The translations under genes were made by a program, and so were the position numbers. DNA of 63,455 nt from Treponema sp. GTDB lineage: Bacteria; Spirochaetota; Spirochaetia; Treponematales; Breznakiellaceae. The DNA is taken from assembly GCA_009782955.1 (NCBI GenBank), contig WRIB01000004.1, positions 1-63,455 on the forward strand, given 5' to 3'. The notes beneath the pieces are model-generated. The model saw only the letters and a list, made by a program, of their open reading frames with translations. It was not told the DNA's origin and ran no database searches. Positions 43,872 to 53,213 of this stretch are shown in pieces. Position 1 is the first letter of the stretch; the number at the start of each line of letters is the position of its first letter.

Positions 43872-46547
43872 TCAGGAAGCGTCTCTTTCCAATTCTGCCT
43901 GAGCTGCAGCCAGAAGTGCAATGGGCACCGAATAGGGTGAACAGGACACATAGTTAAGTCCCGTATCCATACAGAACCTGACATTGGCGGGATTGGCGCC
44001 ATGTTCACCGCAGAGACCGCAGACCAGGTCCGGCCTGGTAAGGCGTCCCCGTTCGGTTGCCAGGGCAATCAGTTCCTTAACCCGGGGGTCCAGAGTGCTA
44101 AAGGGATTTCCTACGATCAAGTCAAAGAGCGTGTAGTCCGGCATAAAGGCGGTAAAGTCATCCCGGGAAATACCAAGGGTCGTCTGGGTAAGGTCATTGG
44201 TCCCAAAGCTGAAAAAACGTCCGTATTTGGCAATTTCCCCCGCCCCCAGGGCAGCAGCGGGGAGTTCAATCATCGTACCTACCTGATATTCCACGGGCTT
44301 AGCCCCTTTTGCCTTTCGTAGTTCTTCTTCGATATCTACAATGCCGGTATAGCTGGAACCTTCGATTTTTTTTCCGTAGGCAATAAGTTTTAATTCCGAA
44401 TCATTCATAATGATGGGGATCATGATCTCCGGCTTGGCATCAATTTTTTCTGCCCGCAGTTTGTAGGCAGCTTCGAAAATTGCCCTAACCTGCATGGCAT
44501 AAATTTCAGGATACGAGACGGCAATACGGCAGCCCCGGTGCCCCAACATGGGATTAAATTCGTGAAGAGAGTCAATGCTTGCAGTAATTTCAGCCTTGCT
44601 CACCTTCACGCCCTTTACCTTTTCCATATGCCTAATCAGTGCTTGAATTTCATCGTCGTTGTGGGGCATAAATTCATGAAGGGGAGAATCCAGAAGCCGG
44701 ATGGTAACTTCCTTGCCTGCCATAATTTTCAGGATTCCGTAGAAGTCATCCCGCTGCATAATCTGGAGTTTTGCCAGCGCTTTTGCCCGGTCCTTGTGAT
44801 CTGTAGAAAGGAGCATTTCCCGGAAGACATTTATCCTGTCTGCCTGGAAGAACATATGTTCAGTCCGGCAGAGCCCTACCCCATCGGCACCGAAACTTAA
44901 TGCCAGGGCGGCATCCCTTGGGGTATCGACATTGCTCCGGATATGGAATTTTTTCAGGAACTGTTTGGAAAGGGCTATAAAATCCAGCAATCCCGACTCT
45001 TTGGGATTGGGTTCAATCAGTTTGGCGGTCCCCATATATACATTGCATTCTCCGTAAAAGGGTACCTGAAGGGTAATATAGTCCCCTTCTTTAAAGTTTA
45101 AATTGCCTAGAACGGCGGTCTTTCCTTTTATTTTCATCACCGGAGCAACAAGGGACACCTTTCCGTACTGACGGGCCACAACCGAAGCATGGGCAGAATA
45201 GCCCCCTTCGGCGGTAAGAACACCGGTACTTACCTCTATTCCTTTTACATCTTCCGCAAAGGACGAGTCCAGCACCAGGATAAACCGCGTATCTTCTCCT
45301 TTTTGCGTGGCAATCCTTAGGGCTTCCATGAGCGCATCGGTGCTAAAAAAAGCCCGGCCTATGGCCGCTCCGGGAGCGCCGGCAATGCCGCCTTTCCAGC
45401 CCTTTAGTTCCTTTACACTGCCCGGATCGATGACCGGGTGGAGAATTTCGTTAAGCCTCAGGGGTTCAATAGATTTTATCACTTCGGCGGGATCAATTAT
45501 TTTACGTTTAGCCAGATCCAGAAGAAGTTTAATATCCGCTTGAGTGGATTTTTGATCGACTAAACGCTGTTCAATGAGCCACAGTTTGCCGTTTTCTACG
45601 GTAAACCGAATTTGGCGTATTTCCTTGAACCTATCCTCCAAGGTCCAGGCAATACGCTGGAGCTCCTTAAGGTGGGAAGGGCCAATCTTATCGATGGACT
45701 GGCCGGAGGAACCGCTTTCGTTAAATTTTTCCCGGAAAAAACTGCCCTGAAGGACTTTCTCACCGGTAACAACATTACGGCTAAAGTAGGCGCCGGAGCA
45801 GGAATCCTTGCCGTAGTTTCCGTAAACCATGGGGGCTATCATCAGGGCCGTATCGTTATCATTTTGATCGTCCATCTGAAACATTTTGGAAATTTCGCTT
45901 AATGTAATGATAATCTGTTCTTCGGCGCTTTCAAAAAAGCCCTTGGGAAAATATTTGGCGTAGAAATTCATATAGAACTCGGCGCTTTTGTCGATTTTTA
46001 TAGGCTTTTCATCGTCCTTGCCCAATTCATTGGACGGACCCCGGATGCCCAGGGCTCGGTCCAGCACCTTTAACTGGGCGGCAATTTCTTTTTTTAGCTT
46101 GTCGTTTGCTTCCAGTTCTTTGATGCGTTCTTCGATCTGCAACATACCCCGGACCAGGAAGAGTACTTCGTGGGCGGCAAAGTCTTTTCCTACCCAGTTA
46201 ACAAACCCTGCAATAGTTGGTTTTGCCAGGCCGAAATTATGCAGGGTCGGGTAATTGGTAATTGCCAAGTTAGCAGAAATAACGACTTTTAGGAGCATAG
46301 GATTTTTCGGATCGCCGTATCCTTTTCCCACGATGGAGGCTACTTTGCCCAGATAGGAGAGAACATCTTTTTTTATGTTCTTGGGATCGATTTCCGAAGC
46401 AAGGGTAGTATCAATAATAAAACCCGGTAAAATGGGAAATTTTAGTTCCGCAAATTCATTGGCCTGGCGGCCGCGGATTCCCAGCATCTCCGGAGCAACA
46501 CCCTTGATAACATCTTTCTGGCTAAAAAAATGTATTCTCTTATCCAT
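43872..46547 (-). CDS. Pyruvate phosphate dikinase-like protein with degenerate ATP-binding half
   Basis: An 891-residue protein with PPDK layout. The phosphohistidine domain is intact (LTAEGGYSAHASVVARQ, His453). The PEP/pyruvate barrel is intact too (GLCRTEHMFF with Arg561, MIELPAAALGAGEIA, FFSFGTNDLTQ, and Cys846 in GLCGEHG). The N-terminal ATP-grasp half is not canonical. Against the Clostridium symbiosum enzyme as I recall it, K22 is Arg25, D321 and E323 are Gln312 and Arg314 in RQIRFTVENGKLW, and Q335 is Glu326. ATP-dependent dikinase activity is therefore doubtful. It may be phosphorylated by another protein, or be regulatory. It follows the upstream gene by 10 nt, in the same order as T. 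pallidum ppdK (from memory). Confidence 0.8.
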   Translation of the reverse strand: MDKRIHFFSQKDVIKGVAPEMLGIRGRQANEFAELKFPILPGFIIDTTLASEIDPKNIKKDVLSYLGKVASIVGKGYGDPKNPMLLKVVISANLAITNYPTLHNFGLAKPTIAGFVNWVGKDFAAHEVLFLVRGMLQIEERIKELEANDKLKKEIAAQLKVLDRALGIRGPSNELGKDDEKPIKIDKSAEFYMNFYAKYFPKGFFESAEEQIIITLSEISKMFQMDDQNDNDTALMIAPMVYGNYGKDSCSGAYFSRNVVTGEKVLQGSFFREKFNESGSSGQSIDKIGPSHLKELQRIAWTLEDRFKEIRQIRFTVENGKLWLIEQRLVDQKSTQADIKLLLDLAKRKIIDPAEVIKSIEPLRLNEILHPVIDPGSVKELKGWKGGIAGAPGAAIGRAFFSTDALMEALRIATQKGEDTRFILVLDSSFAEDVKGIEVSTGVLTAEGGYSAHASVVARQYGKVSLVAPVMKIKGKTAVLGNLNFKEGDYITLQVPFYGECNVYMGTAKLIEPNPKESGLLDFIALSKQFLKKFHIRSNVDTPRDAALALSFGADGVGLCRTEHMFFQADRINVFREMLLSTDHKDRAKALAKLQIMQRDDFYGILKIMAGKEVTIRLLDSPLHEFMPHNDDEIQALIRHMEKVKGVKVSKAEITASIDSLHEFNPMLGHRGCRIAVSYPEIYAMQVRAIFEAAYKLRAEKIDAKPEIMIPIIMNDSELKLIAYGKKIEGSSYTGIVDIEEELRKAKGAKPVEYQVGTMIELPAAALGAGEIAKYGRFFSFGTNDLTQTTLGISRDDFTAFMPDYTLFDLIVGNPFSTLDPRVKELIALATERGRLTRPDLVCGLCGEHGANPANVRFCMDTGLNYVSCSPYSVPIALLAAAQAELERDAS

Positions 46548-46557
46548 GCTTTTTCCT

Positions 46558-47613
46558 TTAGAAAAGTTTTAGTACATTGTTAACCGGTCCGCGGAGGAAT
46601 GCCTCGAATTGAGGGCTGGCCCCCTGTGCCAAATAACGCTGTAATTTTGCCACATCCTTAATCTCGCTTCCTGCCACAGCAAATTCAATGGCGCTGCCAT
46701 GTTTAACCTTACCCCATTTAAAGAGAGAATTAATATCCAGTATCCGCTCACCGTCATAATAGATAAAGACCTGGAGATTGGGGTAGGTGTTCTTGTAACT
46801 AGCGACGATACGTTTCCATGCTTCCACATTGCCGTTATGAAAGAGTTCATTTTGAACAACCACGGCATAACGAGGTGTCATTTTTACCGGTCCGGTGGGA
46901 GCTGCCGCCGGAGAAGCAGCGGCGGTAACCACCGGCGGAGCCACCCGCTGAGCCTCATGTATCACCGGTTTGGGGGCAGTTTTTTTAACTGCAACTTTCT
47001 TAGGCGTTTTTGCCGTTTTCGCCGCTTTCGTTGTTTTAGACGCTTTGGGCGTTGAGGGAGCGGTCTTTTTAGGTACTTTTGCCATAAAATTTCCTCTTAA
47101 AAACGAAGATGGGGCCTTAACTTTGGAGCCTTGAAAAAGGCTTATGGCCAGTTCCGCTGCTCTTTGGCAGTCATCATCCGCCGGTGCATTACCCTTGCCG
47201 GCATAAACCACTAAAAGTTCCCGTTTCCGCAGGGTCCCAAAGGCGGCCAATTCTTCGGCAATTTTGGGATTGGCTACCAGAAGCCCCAACTCCGGATGAT
47301 GGTAGGCGGCAACCAGATCAATACCTTTCCATTTTTCAAAATCCTTGGCCAAAGAAGAAATATCTGCCACCACTGAATTCAGATTGGCGGAGACCGTTTT
47401 GTACCCCATTTTGTCCACAAGGAGTATATTCAAAACCAAAGCCGACCGGCTTCCGTCCATTTCTTCATCTTCTATCTGATACAGAAGATCCGCCAAATTA
47501 ATTTTGTTCCCCGCATCTTCCATAATACCGATGGTTTTCTTAATATGCCGGACCGCTGAATTAAATTTAGCCCTGGTGGAAAGGATCTCGAGATTTGTCA
47601 ATTCAGTTGCCAT
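46558..47613 (-). CDS. Two-domain protein with Lys/Ala/Pro-rich linker, unknown function
   Basis: A 351-residue protein. Residues 1-~165 form a mostly helical domain. Residues ~177-245 are a histone H1-like basic linker rich in KT, KA and PKK. Residues ~250-351 form a compact C-terminal domain (MTPRYAVVVQNELFHNGN ... VFIYYDGERILDINSLFKWG). It lies between cfpA and the ppdK-like gene, the place of TP0747 in T. pallidum as I recall. At codon 177 (ATG 47085-47083) a strong internal Shine-Dalgarno (AAGAGGAA, 47098-47091) could give a second, shorter product starting with the linker. The basic linker suggests nucleic-acid or filament binding. Confidence 0.7.
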   Translation of the reverse strand: MATELTNLEILSTRAKFNSAVRHIKKTIGIMEDAGNKINLADLLYQIEDEEMDGSRSALVLNILLVDKMGYKTVSANLNSVVADISSLAKDFEKWKGIDLVAAYHHPELGLLVANPKIAEELAAFGTLRKRELLVVYAGKGNAPADDDCQRAAELAISLFQGSKVKAPSSFLRGNFMAKVPKKTAPSTPKASKTTKAAKTAKTPKKVAVKKTAPKPVIHEAQRVAPPVVTAAASPAAAPTGPVKMTPRYAVVVQNELFHNGNVEAWKRIVASYKNTYPNLQVFIYYDGERILDINSLFKWGKVKHGSAIEFAVAGSEIKDVAKLQRYLAQGASPQFEAFLRGPVNNVLKLF

Positions 47614-47626
47614 AAAATGCTCCTAG

Positions 47627-47655
47627 AAAAAACGCCCCCGAAAACCGGGGGCGTT
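47627..47655 (-). terminator. Intrinsic terminator between cfpA and the next gene
   Basis: On the minus strand a 10-bp GC-rich stem (AACGCCCCCG at 47631-47640 with CGGGGGCGTT at 47646-47655, loop of 5) is followed by TTTTTT. The T-run ends just before AGGAG, the Shine-Dalgarno of the next gene (start 47613). It would let most cfpA transcripts end while some read through. Confidence 0.8.
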
Positions 47656-47686
47656 TCGGTTTTTTTTCTCCTACCGAAAAGTCTGA

Positions 47687-49711
47687 CTATAGTTCTTTGA
47701 GGGAACCGCCGCCTGATCTCCGTCCCCTTCTTGGTTTGACACCAACGGCGGTTCCGCCTTTCCGGCCGCCCCTGCCCCGTTGTTTAGGCGCCGCAATGGC
47801 GGGAGTAGAAGCTTCGCCTGAATTCAGCATATCAAGATATGCCTGTCCGGCGGCAGGTTTTTCCGAATCATCTCCGGCAACCGTATCCGCAAAGGACTGG
47901 TTAATATCATCCCGAACGGTGGATCGTCTGCGGCTAAAGGATGCAAAGGCCGCATCCTGGAAGCCCTTTGAAACGCCATGGAGGAATTCGTTGAGTACGT
48001 TGGCCATAGCATCCAAGGTGGCTTTTTTCCGCTTAATGGAGGTGATGTCCACGTCCAGAAGAAGTCCCGGTTGGATATGGTAGGGATTGATCATATAGTC
48101 AAATTGATTGTATCCCCGTTCCATAAAAGCAAGCCTGTCTTCCATTACCCGGCGTTCTACGGGGTATTGATAGTCGTACATACCTTTCATTTTGTTCCGC
48201 ATGATGATAATTTTCTGGCGGATCTTGTCTTTCTCGTAAATATAGGTCCGGTTCATCCGTTCCACTTCGGTTTCCGCAGGTTTAACGAAGGAAATTTCGT
48301 CCCAAACCTTGGCAATATCCTCGTAAAGGGGATCTCCAGTTTTGGCTTTGATCTGCTTACGGATCTGGTTCTTTCGCTTGGCCGCCAGATCATCAAAATC
48401 GGTAACCCGGAAAGCCGGTTTGTTGCCCTGGTAAATTACTTCCAGGACATCCCAAAGATGCTGGACTTCCGCCTCAAAACTCTTCATTTGAACATCGTAT
48501 GCCTTCCGTTCTTCGTTTAACTGGGCGTTGTCATAGTATCGCATCCTGACCTGATACCGCTCGTCGGGAAGATTTGCCACATCGGTGTCTTCGTATTCAC
48601 GGATCAGCAATTCCCTGGCGTTTTTAAGGTTCTCGATGTACTGGTACCCCATTTTGGAAGTATCCAAGATGGAAGTAATGGAGTTGATCGCCGTATTAAA
48701 GCCCCGGTTCCGGATGTTTTCAATATCGATGATCTTTTTGATGTTTTCACGGATATTGAGCTGATCGAAGGATTCGGGATCAATTTCCGCCCGGAGATCG
48801 GAGATCCGTTCCATAAGGTTTTTGGCAATAATGCTGTACCGTCTGGATTTGGGATTTTCGATATCGTCATCGGTATAGTGTTCAATCCTGCCCATCTTGG
48901 TAAAGATGATTTCACTGTCCGAAAGTTCTTCCAATCCCTGATCAATGCGCTGATCCTTGATTTTTTCGATTTCTTTGTCGATGGAATCGATAATATGCTT
49001 GGACAACAGGTCCTTGATAAGGTATTCCACCGTTACCTGGTAGTGGAAAATGGGGCTGATAAGCTCCGAATCAAGGATATTTACCGAAAGTTTTACATCG
49101 CTTACCGTCTTGGGTTTGACAATGTTGTCCTTAAAGGCGCATTTTACGATTGAGTAGGCGTTTTCTCCCCGGATAAAGGCACCGGTATCGGTCTTTTGCC
49201 GGAGCAGACTGTTGGTAAGGTTTTCAAGGTCGTTAACCCCCCGCTGGATATGGCCCTGCAGGTGGCCGTACATATTGACCATGGATTTTTCAATTTCGCC
49301 AGTATTGAACTTGTCGGCACCCCCGACGGCATCAAGGAGCTCCGCTATTTCCTTTGGAGTATACCGGGCAAGGATCTTGGTTTCTTCCTTGTCGACAAAA
49401 TTTCGGACTTTTTTGACCATTTCATCTTCAGTCGTTACCATGTAACGGTTGAACATGTTCTGGTAATTCTGGTTGAAATAATTGTACAGCTTTTCTTTGA
49501 CGCCACCCATAATATCCAGGCGTTCCAAAACGTCCTTGGGCAGTTTGGAAATGATATGGTGGATAACCTTATTGGTTTCTTCCTCCAAAAGCTGGTTTAC
49601 TTCATTTTGCTGATCCCGGTATTCCTGAGCGAGCGAGTTCCGCGAACCGACTGCACTGGGTTTTTCCGGGTGAAATACATTGGGACTTTTGGGCAGGTCA
49701 ATGGCTCCCAT
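47687..49711 (-). CDS. cfpA: Cytoplasmic filament protein CfpA
   Basis: A 674-residue, ~78-kDa, strongly helical and charged protein. It forms the ribbon of cytoplasmic filaments that runs under the periplasmic flagella in treponemes and is important in cell division. Identification rests on size, on the N-terminus ([20 protein letters not shown]), on coiled-coil-like composition with no membrane segment, and on its place next to the ppdK-like gene. The last ~30 residues are Gly/Arg-rich ([19 protein letters not shown]), an unusual basic tail. It has a very strong Shine-Dalgarno (GGAGGAG) and is followed by a terminator, which suits a highly made structural protein. Confidence 0.85.
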   Translation of the reverse strand: MGAIDLPKSPNVFHPEKPSAVGSRNSLAQEYRDQQNEVNQLLEEETNKVIHHIISKLPKDVLERLDIMGGVKEKLYNYFNQNYQNMFNRYMVTTEDEMVKKVRNFVDKEETKILARYTPKEIAELLDAVGGADKFNTGEIEKSMVNMYGHLQGHIQRGVNDLENLTNSLLRQKTDTGAFIRGENAYSIVKCAFKDNIVKPKTVSDVKLSVNILDSELISPIFHYQVTVEYLIKDLLSKHIIDSIDKEIEKIKDQRIDQGLEELSDSEIIFTKMGRIEHYTDDDIENPKSRRYSIIAKNLMERISDLRAEIDPESFDQLNIRENIKKIIDIENIRNRGFNTAINSITSILDTSKMGYQYIENLKNARELLIREYEDTDVANLPDERYQVRMRYYDNAQLNEERKAYDVQMKSFEAEVQHLWDVLEVIYQGNKPAFRVTDFDDLAAKRKNQIRKQIKAKTGDPLYEDIAKVWDEISFVKPAETEVERMNRTYIYEKDKIRQKIIIMRNKMKGMYDYQYPVERRVMEDRLAFMERGYNQFDYMINPYHIQPGLLLDVDITSIKRKKATLDAMANVLNEFLHGVSKGFQDAAFASFSRRRSTVRDDINQSFADTVAGDDSEKPAAGQAYLDMLNSGEASTPAIAAPKQRGRGGRKGGTAVGVKPRRGRRSGGGSLKEL

Positions 49712-49760
49712 AATTTTTACTCCTCCAAAAAAAATTTAGATCATTCTCAAAGTTTGTATT

Positions 49761-49790
49761 AGTTTATCAAATTTTATTAAACAATGTAAA
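49761..49790 (-). promoter_or_regulatory. Candidate cfpA promoter
   Basis: On the minus strand, TTTACA (49790-49785) and TAAACT (49766-49761) are spaced by 18 nt, upstream of the GGAGGAG-led cfpA start at 49711. The AT-rich surrounding sequence supports a strong promoter, but other spacings are possible. Confidence 0.35.
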
Positions 49791-49853
49791 GTCTTTTTTC
49801 AAAAAATTGATGAATTTCTTGTATATAACTGAAAAATATGATAACCTATCCGT

Positions 49854-50414
49854 ATGATTGGGAATAATTTGAAAAAATGGGGCTTTTTTTACCTTCTTAT
49901 GGTTGGAATTAGCTCCATGTGGGGGGCCGATCCCCGGACCATCCCCATCGATGTGTATATTATTGTAGACAGTTCTTCCGCCATGGAAAAAGGGAAGGAA
50001 GAAGCGATGGCTTGGCTTTGCAATACTGTCATAGACGGTATGCTCCTGCAAGAAGACCGGATCTGGATCTGGGCCGCCGGATCTGGACCGGACCTTATCT
50101 ATTCCGGCAGCCTGGGAAATAAGGAAGAAGCGAAGGCGGCGGTTCGATCCATCCGGTTCCAGGGGAATGCTGCGGATTACCGGGGAGCCCTACAGCAGGC
50201 CCGGGTCCTGGCAGGAACAAGCAACAGAACCACCTATACCCTCCTGGTAAGCGGCTCCGGGGCTAAGGATCCCCCCACCAGGGAGGCCGAATCGGCGGGG
50301 CTGCTACGGTACTCCCGAGTAGAAAGTTTTTCCGGCTGGAGAGTCCTTACCGTCGGATTGGACTTGGACCCTAAGGTTACCAGGGCCTCCTCCTTCTATA
50401 AAAACCGCCGATAA
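49854..50414 (+). CDS. Exported vWA-domain protein (TP0750-like)
   Basis: A 186-residue protein with a signal peptide (about residues 1-25, ending SSMWGA). A von Willebrand A fold follows: PIDVYIIVDSSSAMEKGKEEA carries the metal-site DxSxS motif near residues 40-44. It lies divergent from cfpA and directly before a pallilysin-like gene. As I recall, T. pallidum has TP0750 (vWA) and TP0751 (pallilysin) in this place. Probably periplasmic or surface-associated. A -10-like TATGAT is at 49837-49842, with a short leader and no Shine-Dalgarno. Confidence 0.75.
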   Translation: MIGNNLKKWGFFYLLMVGISSMWGADPRTIPIDVYIIVDSSSAMEKGKEEAMAWLCNTVIDGMLLQEDRIWIWAAGSGPDLIYSGSLGNKEEAKAAVRSIRFQGNAADYRGALQQARVLAGTSNRTTYTLLVSGSGAKDPPTREAESAGLLRYSRVESFSGWRVLTVGLDLDPKVTRASSFYKNRR

Positions 50415-50428
50415 TGAGTAAGATCTAA

Positions 50429-51898
50429 ATGACCAAGGGACGTTTTAGGATTTTTACCATAATTGTATTTCTCCTTACCGCCGGGATCATCGGAACCTTG
50501 GTTTTTATGCCCGGGGACTTTTTTTCTTCCAGCAATCAGGAAATTCAGCGGACCAGGGTAATTATTCCCCAGAGCATGGGAGCCGGGGGAGAGGCCCTGC
50601 GGGCATCCCGGGAAACCATAAACGATGAAACCCAGCCTCTCCGGATCGTCTTTGAAGAAAATGAAGCTGTTGTGGCGGTTCTTACCCGGGATTTTAGCAG
50701 CCATTATTACGAAGAACAGGTCATTGCTTACCGCAAACTTCAAGATATTGACTCTCCCATCTATATTACCTATGCGGGATTTGATGAACAGGAAAAACAA
50801 TACTCCCGCCGGTGGAGCGCTTCTACCGCCGCCACCAAACCGGGAACGCTGATCCTCTACAGCGAGGATCTTATCGGCGACGGGGGAATTTGTGTTTTAG
50901 TCTCGGGGATGAACGGTGCCGGAGAGCAAACCCTAACAGTATTCAGAAAAATCGACTCCCGGGTTGAACCGTTCAGCAAAATTGCCGAATTCCTTATAGA
51001 AGGATCCATCGCTGTGGAAGAACCGGAAAGCGGCAGAAGAGGCCGCAGCCTTTCCATCGCCACCTACGGCAGGGATTACAGCTCTTCCAACATTATGGAT
51101 CAGATAGAAATTACCTATACCTTCAACCAGATCAACGGCCTCTACGAACAATCCCGAATAGTAAAAATCCCCGGCACCCAGATTGAACAGCGCATGGTAC
51201 GGGAACTACTGAATGGAGAACCGGGTCAGTTTAAAAATTTTATAGACGGCCTCTGGTATCAGGGAGATGGGGCCGGACGGAAATATGTGTGTTTTAATAC
51301 CGCCTCCCAGGAGCTTATTTTTTACGACAACAACTCGCAAGAAGTATTCATCTGGCTGAATTCAACTCCCACCCGGTACGGTCTGCATATTAACAGCCAG
51401 AATGTGTCCCTTACCAAACTCAGACGTACCATCAATGTTGAACTTACCTCTCTGGATAGCATCCGGCTCCGGGTTTATCAGGATGCCTACCTTCGGTCAG
51501 GCCCCAACACCGTATGGGACGGCTCTTACCAGCGGGTTCAGGCAGCGGAAACAATCCGGGAAAGCAGGAAAGCTCTTTCCTGCCTGGAAGGCCGCTTTAC
51601 GGGCCAGGACGGAACAATTACCTTTTACAAGGATGGTTCATTCCGCATGGACCCCCTTTCCGGCCCCTCGGAATTAGGCCGCCAGGGGCATTATGTGTTT
51701 TTTGCCGTTGGATCAGATAAACTGCTTGAACTGCGAACCGAATCTGGAACCAAAGAAACCCGTGAAACCACCGGGGAAACCTATAAAATCAGCCAAGCCG
51801 AAGATGCTCTTACCCTTACCCGGGTACAGATCGGTACCAGAGGAATTCAGGACCTCCACGAAGCGCCCATTGTGCTGCAGCTAAATTCCTCTGAATAA
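50429..51898 (+). CDS. Pallilysin-related adhesin-like exported protein
   Basis: A 489-residue protein with an N-terminal membrane/signal segment (about residues 8-26, not a clear lipobox). The extracytoplasmic part is beta-rich (DIDSPIYITYAGFDEQEK ... MDQIEITYTFNQINGLYEQSR). An SH3-like segment (LRVYQDAYLRSGPN) and a lipocalin-like C-terminal region (CLEGRFTGQDGTITFYKDGSF) follow. No HExxH motif is seen, so protease activity is not supported. Identification rests on position after the vWA gene beside cfpA and on architecture. It is larger than T. pallidum TP0751. Host-factor binding should not be assumed. Confidence 0.55.
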   Translation: MTKGRFRIFTIIVFLLTAGIIGTLVFMPGDFFSSSNQEIQRTRVIIPQSMGAGGEALRASRETINDETQPLRIVFEENEAVVAVLTRDFSSHYYEEQVIAYRKLQDIDSPIYITYAGFDEQEKQYSRRWSASTAATKPGTLILYSEDLIGDGGICVLVSGMNGAGEQTLTVFRKIDSRVEPFSKIAEFLIEGSIAVEEPESGRRGRSLSIATYGRDYSSSNIMDQIEITYTFNQINGLYEQSRIVKIPGTQIEQRMVRELLNGEPGQFKNFIDGLWYQGDGAGRKYVCFNTASQELIFYDNNSQEVFIWLNSTPTRYGLHINSQNVSLTKLRRTINVELTSLDSIRLRVYQDAYLRSGPNTVWDGSYQRVQAAETIRESRKALSCLEGRFTGQDGTITFYKDGSFRMDPLSGPSELGRQGHYVFFAVGSDKLLELRTESGTKETRETTGETYKISQAEDALTLTRVQIGTRGIQDLHEAPIVLQLNSSE

Positions 51899-51976
51899 TA
51901 AGTTTGCGCTGGGATTAATTTTCAATTTTGCATGTCAATTGATCTATTGGATGTCTAAAAAGGGGCGTCAAAAAAA

Positions 51977-52924
51977 CTAATTAACTGGAAAAGATTCAAA
52001 TCCCTTTTCTTTTAGAAGCTGTATGGTCCGGGCAAGATCCGGCCCCGGCGGAACCGTCACTACCCAGTGATCCTGGCCGTTTACCGCTTTTTTTCGGATC
52101 ACCGGACTAAACCCCGCATGGCGGAGTTTATCCGCCATGGCGCTGGCATTTGCTTCCCGGCTAAAGAGGCCTGTCTGGAGCATCGGGCCGATTCCGGGAC
52201 TGCCTGGAGAGTTTGCCGGAGAGGCGGAAGGACCCGCAGATGAAGTAACGGCGGGACCGGTGATTTGCAGTCCCTGGCTGCCAAAAATCCAAAAGGCAGC
52301 GGGGAGGGCATTCACCGTACTGTCGCCCCGGACAATCCTGGCTTCCGGGCTGGCGGGAAATTCAGCTTGCAGCCGGGAGGCCATGCCGGTCCGGGCGGCA
52401 GCGTTTGTGGAAATTTTCCAAATGGTGTAGTACAGAGCGGGCTTGTGTGCCGCAAAATTGGTGTTGTTTAAAAGATTTTCCAGGGCTGCCGTAGATCCTG
52501 TCTTATGGGCTTCCATTTGGGCGGCAAGGAGGCGCGCCCCTACAGTAAGGCGGGGATCTTCCGAAGCAAGGATGGGCCGTAAAGCAGCTTCGGCCCCGTC
52601 AAATTCACCTATGGCGGCAAGACAGCGGGCGCTTTGCAGCAGATCCCCGTGGCCGGCATTACCCGGAACAATCTGAGACGCATCCTTCCAAGCCGCCGCC
52701 GCCGCTTCCATATTACCTGAAAGCTCCAGGAGCCGCGCCAAGTTTGCCAGGGCCTTCTGCCGCTCCGGCGGGGCAAGTTTTGGATCGGAGAGTTTTTTTT
52801 CTATGGAAACGGTTTCGGCGGTCAACAGTACGGTTCCGTTCTGTGAATAAAGACTCCCGCCGGCAAGAATAAAAAACAGGGCCAATGCCTGAAATTTCGG
52901 AATTCTCCCCCTAATCAATACCAT
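51977..52924 (-). CDS. Exported SPOR-domain protein
   Basis: A 315-residue protein. The start chosen is ATG 52924, 8 nt after AGGA. An in-frame ATG at 52972 would add 16 charged residues ahead of the signal segment. A signal peptide (FQALALFFILAGGSLYSQ) is followed by TPR-like helices and a Ser/Pro/Gly linker. The C-terminal SPOR domain (LQTGLFSREANASAMADKL ... WVVTVPPGPDLARTI) binds peptidoglycan lacking stem peptides at division sites. It overlaps the LapA-like gene by 14 nt. Confidence 0.8.
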   Translation of the reverse strand: MVLIRGRIPKFQALALFFILAGGSLYSQNGTVLLTAETVSIEKKLSDPKLAPPERQKALANLARLLELSGNMEAAAAAWKDASQIVPGNAGHGDLLQSARCLAAIGEFDGAEAALRPILASEDPRLTVGARLLAAQMEAHKTGSTAALENLLNNTNFAAHKPALYYTIWKISTNAAARTGMASRLQAEFPASPEARIVRGDSTVNALPAAFWIFGSQGLQITGPAVTSSAGPSASPANSPGSPGIGPMLQTGLFSREANASAMADKLRHAGFSPVIRKKAVNGQDHWVVTVPPGPDLARTIQLLKEKGFESFPVN

Positions 52925-53213
52925 AAGGTCCTTTTGTTTCTGTTTCTCCGTTTTGCTTTGAAATGTCTTCATCTATTGACTTAACCTTGGCCGGTTTTTC
53001 TTTTTTGGGCTTTTTTTTCAGGATCCGAAAAATAAAGAAAGGCAGGGAAAAAAGCATTCCCAGCATGAATGAAACAAGAATCGTTAAATAGACCGGCACA
53101 TTGGAAAAGACCATAATCCCCAAATTAAGAGAACAGGTATTTTCTAAATTTAACCCAATAAATGTTAAAAGAAGCGCCAGAACGGCGATGATCCCTATAA
53201 AACGCCAGGGCAT
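52911..53213 (-). CDS. LapA-domain membrane protein
   Basis: A 100-residue protein with two membrane helices (about 4-22 and 39-63), separated by the short loop LNLENTCSLNLGIMVFSNVP, followed by a Lys-rich cytoplasmic tail (RILKKKPKKEKPAKVK). This is the LapA (DUF1049) pattern, linked in other bacteria to lipopolysaccharide assembly. T. pallidum-type spirochaetes lack LPS, so its role here is open. It overlaps miaB by 19 nt and the SPOR gene by 14 nt. Confidence 0.75.
   Translation of the reverse strand: MPWRFIGIIAVLALLLTFIGLNLENTCSLNLGIMVFSNVPVYLTILVSFMLGMLFSLPFFIFRILKKKPKKEKPAKVKSIDEDISKQNGETETKGPYGID

Noticed and set aside
46855..47070. Lys/Ala/Thr repeats in the gene after cfpA as a DNA repeat or CRISPR
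   Set aside because: The repeats are imperfect at DNA level, in frame and explained by a basic protein linker. No CRISPR array was seen anywhere in the window.
51899..51976. Terminator between the convergent pallilysin-like and SPOR genes
   Set aside because: No stable hairpin with a T-run could be drawn in this 78-nt gap.
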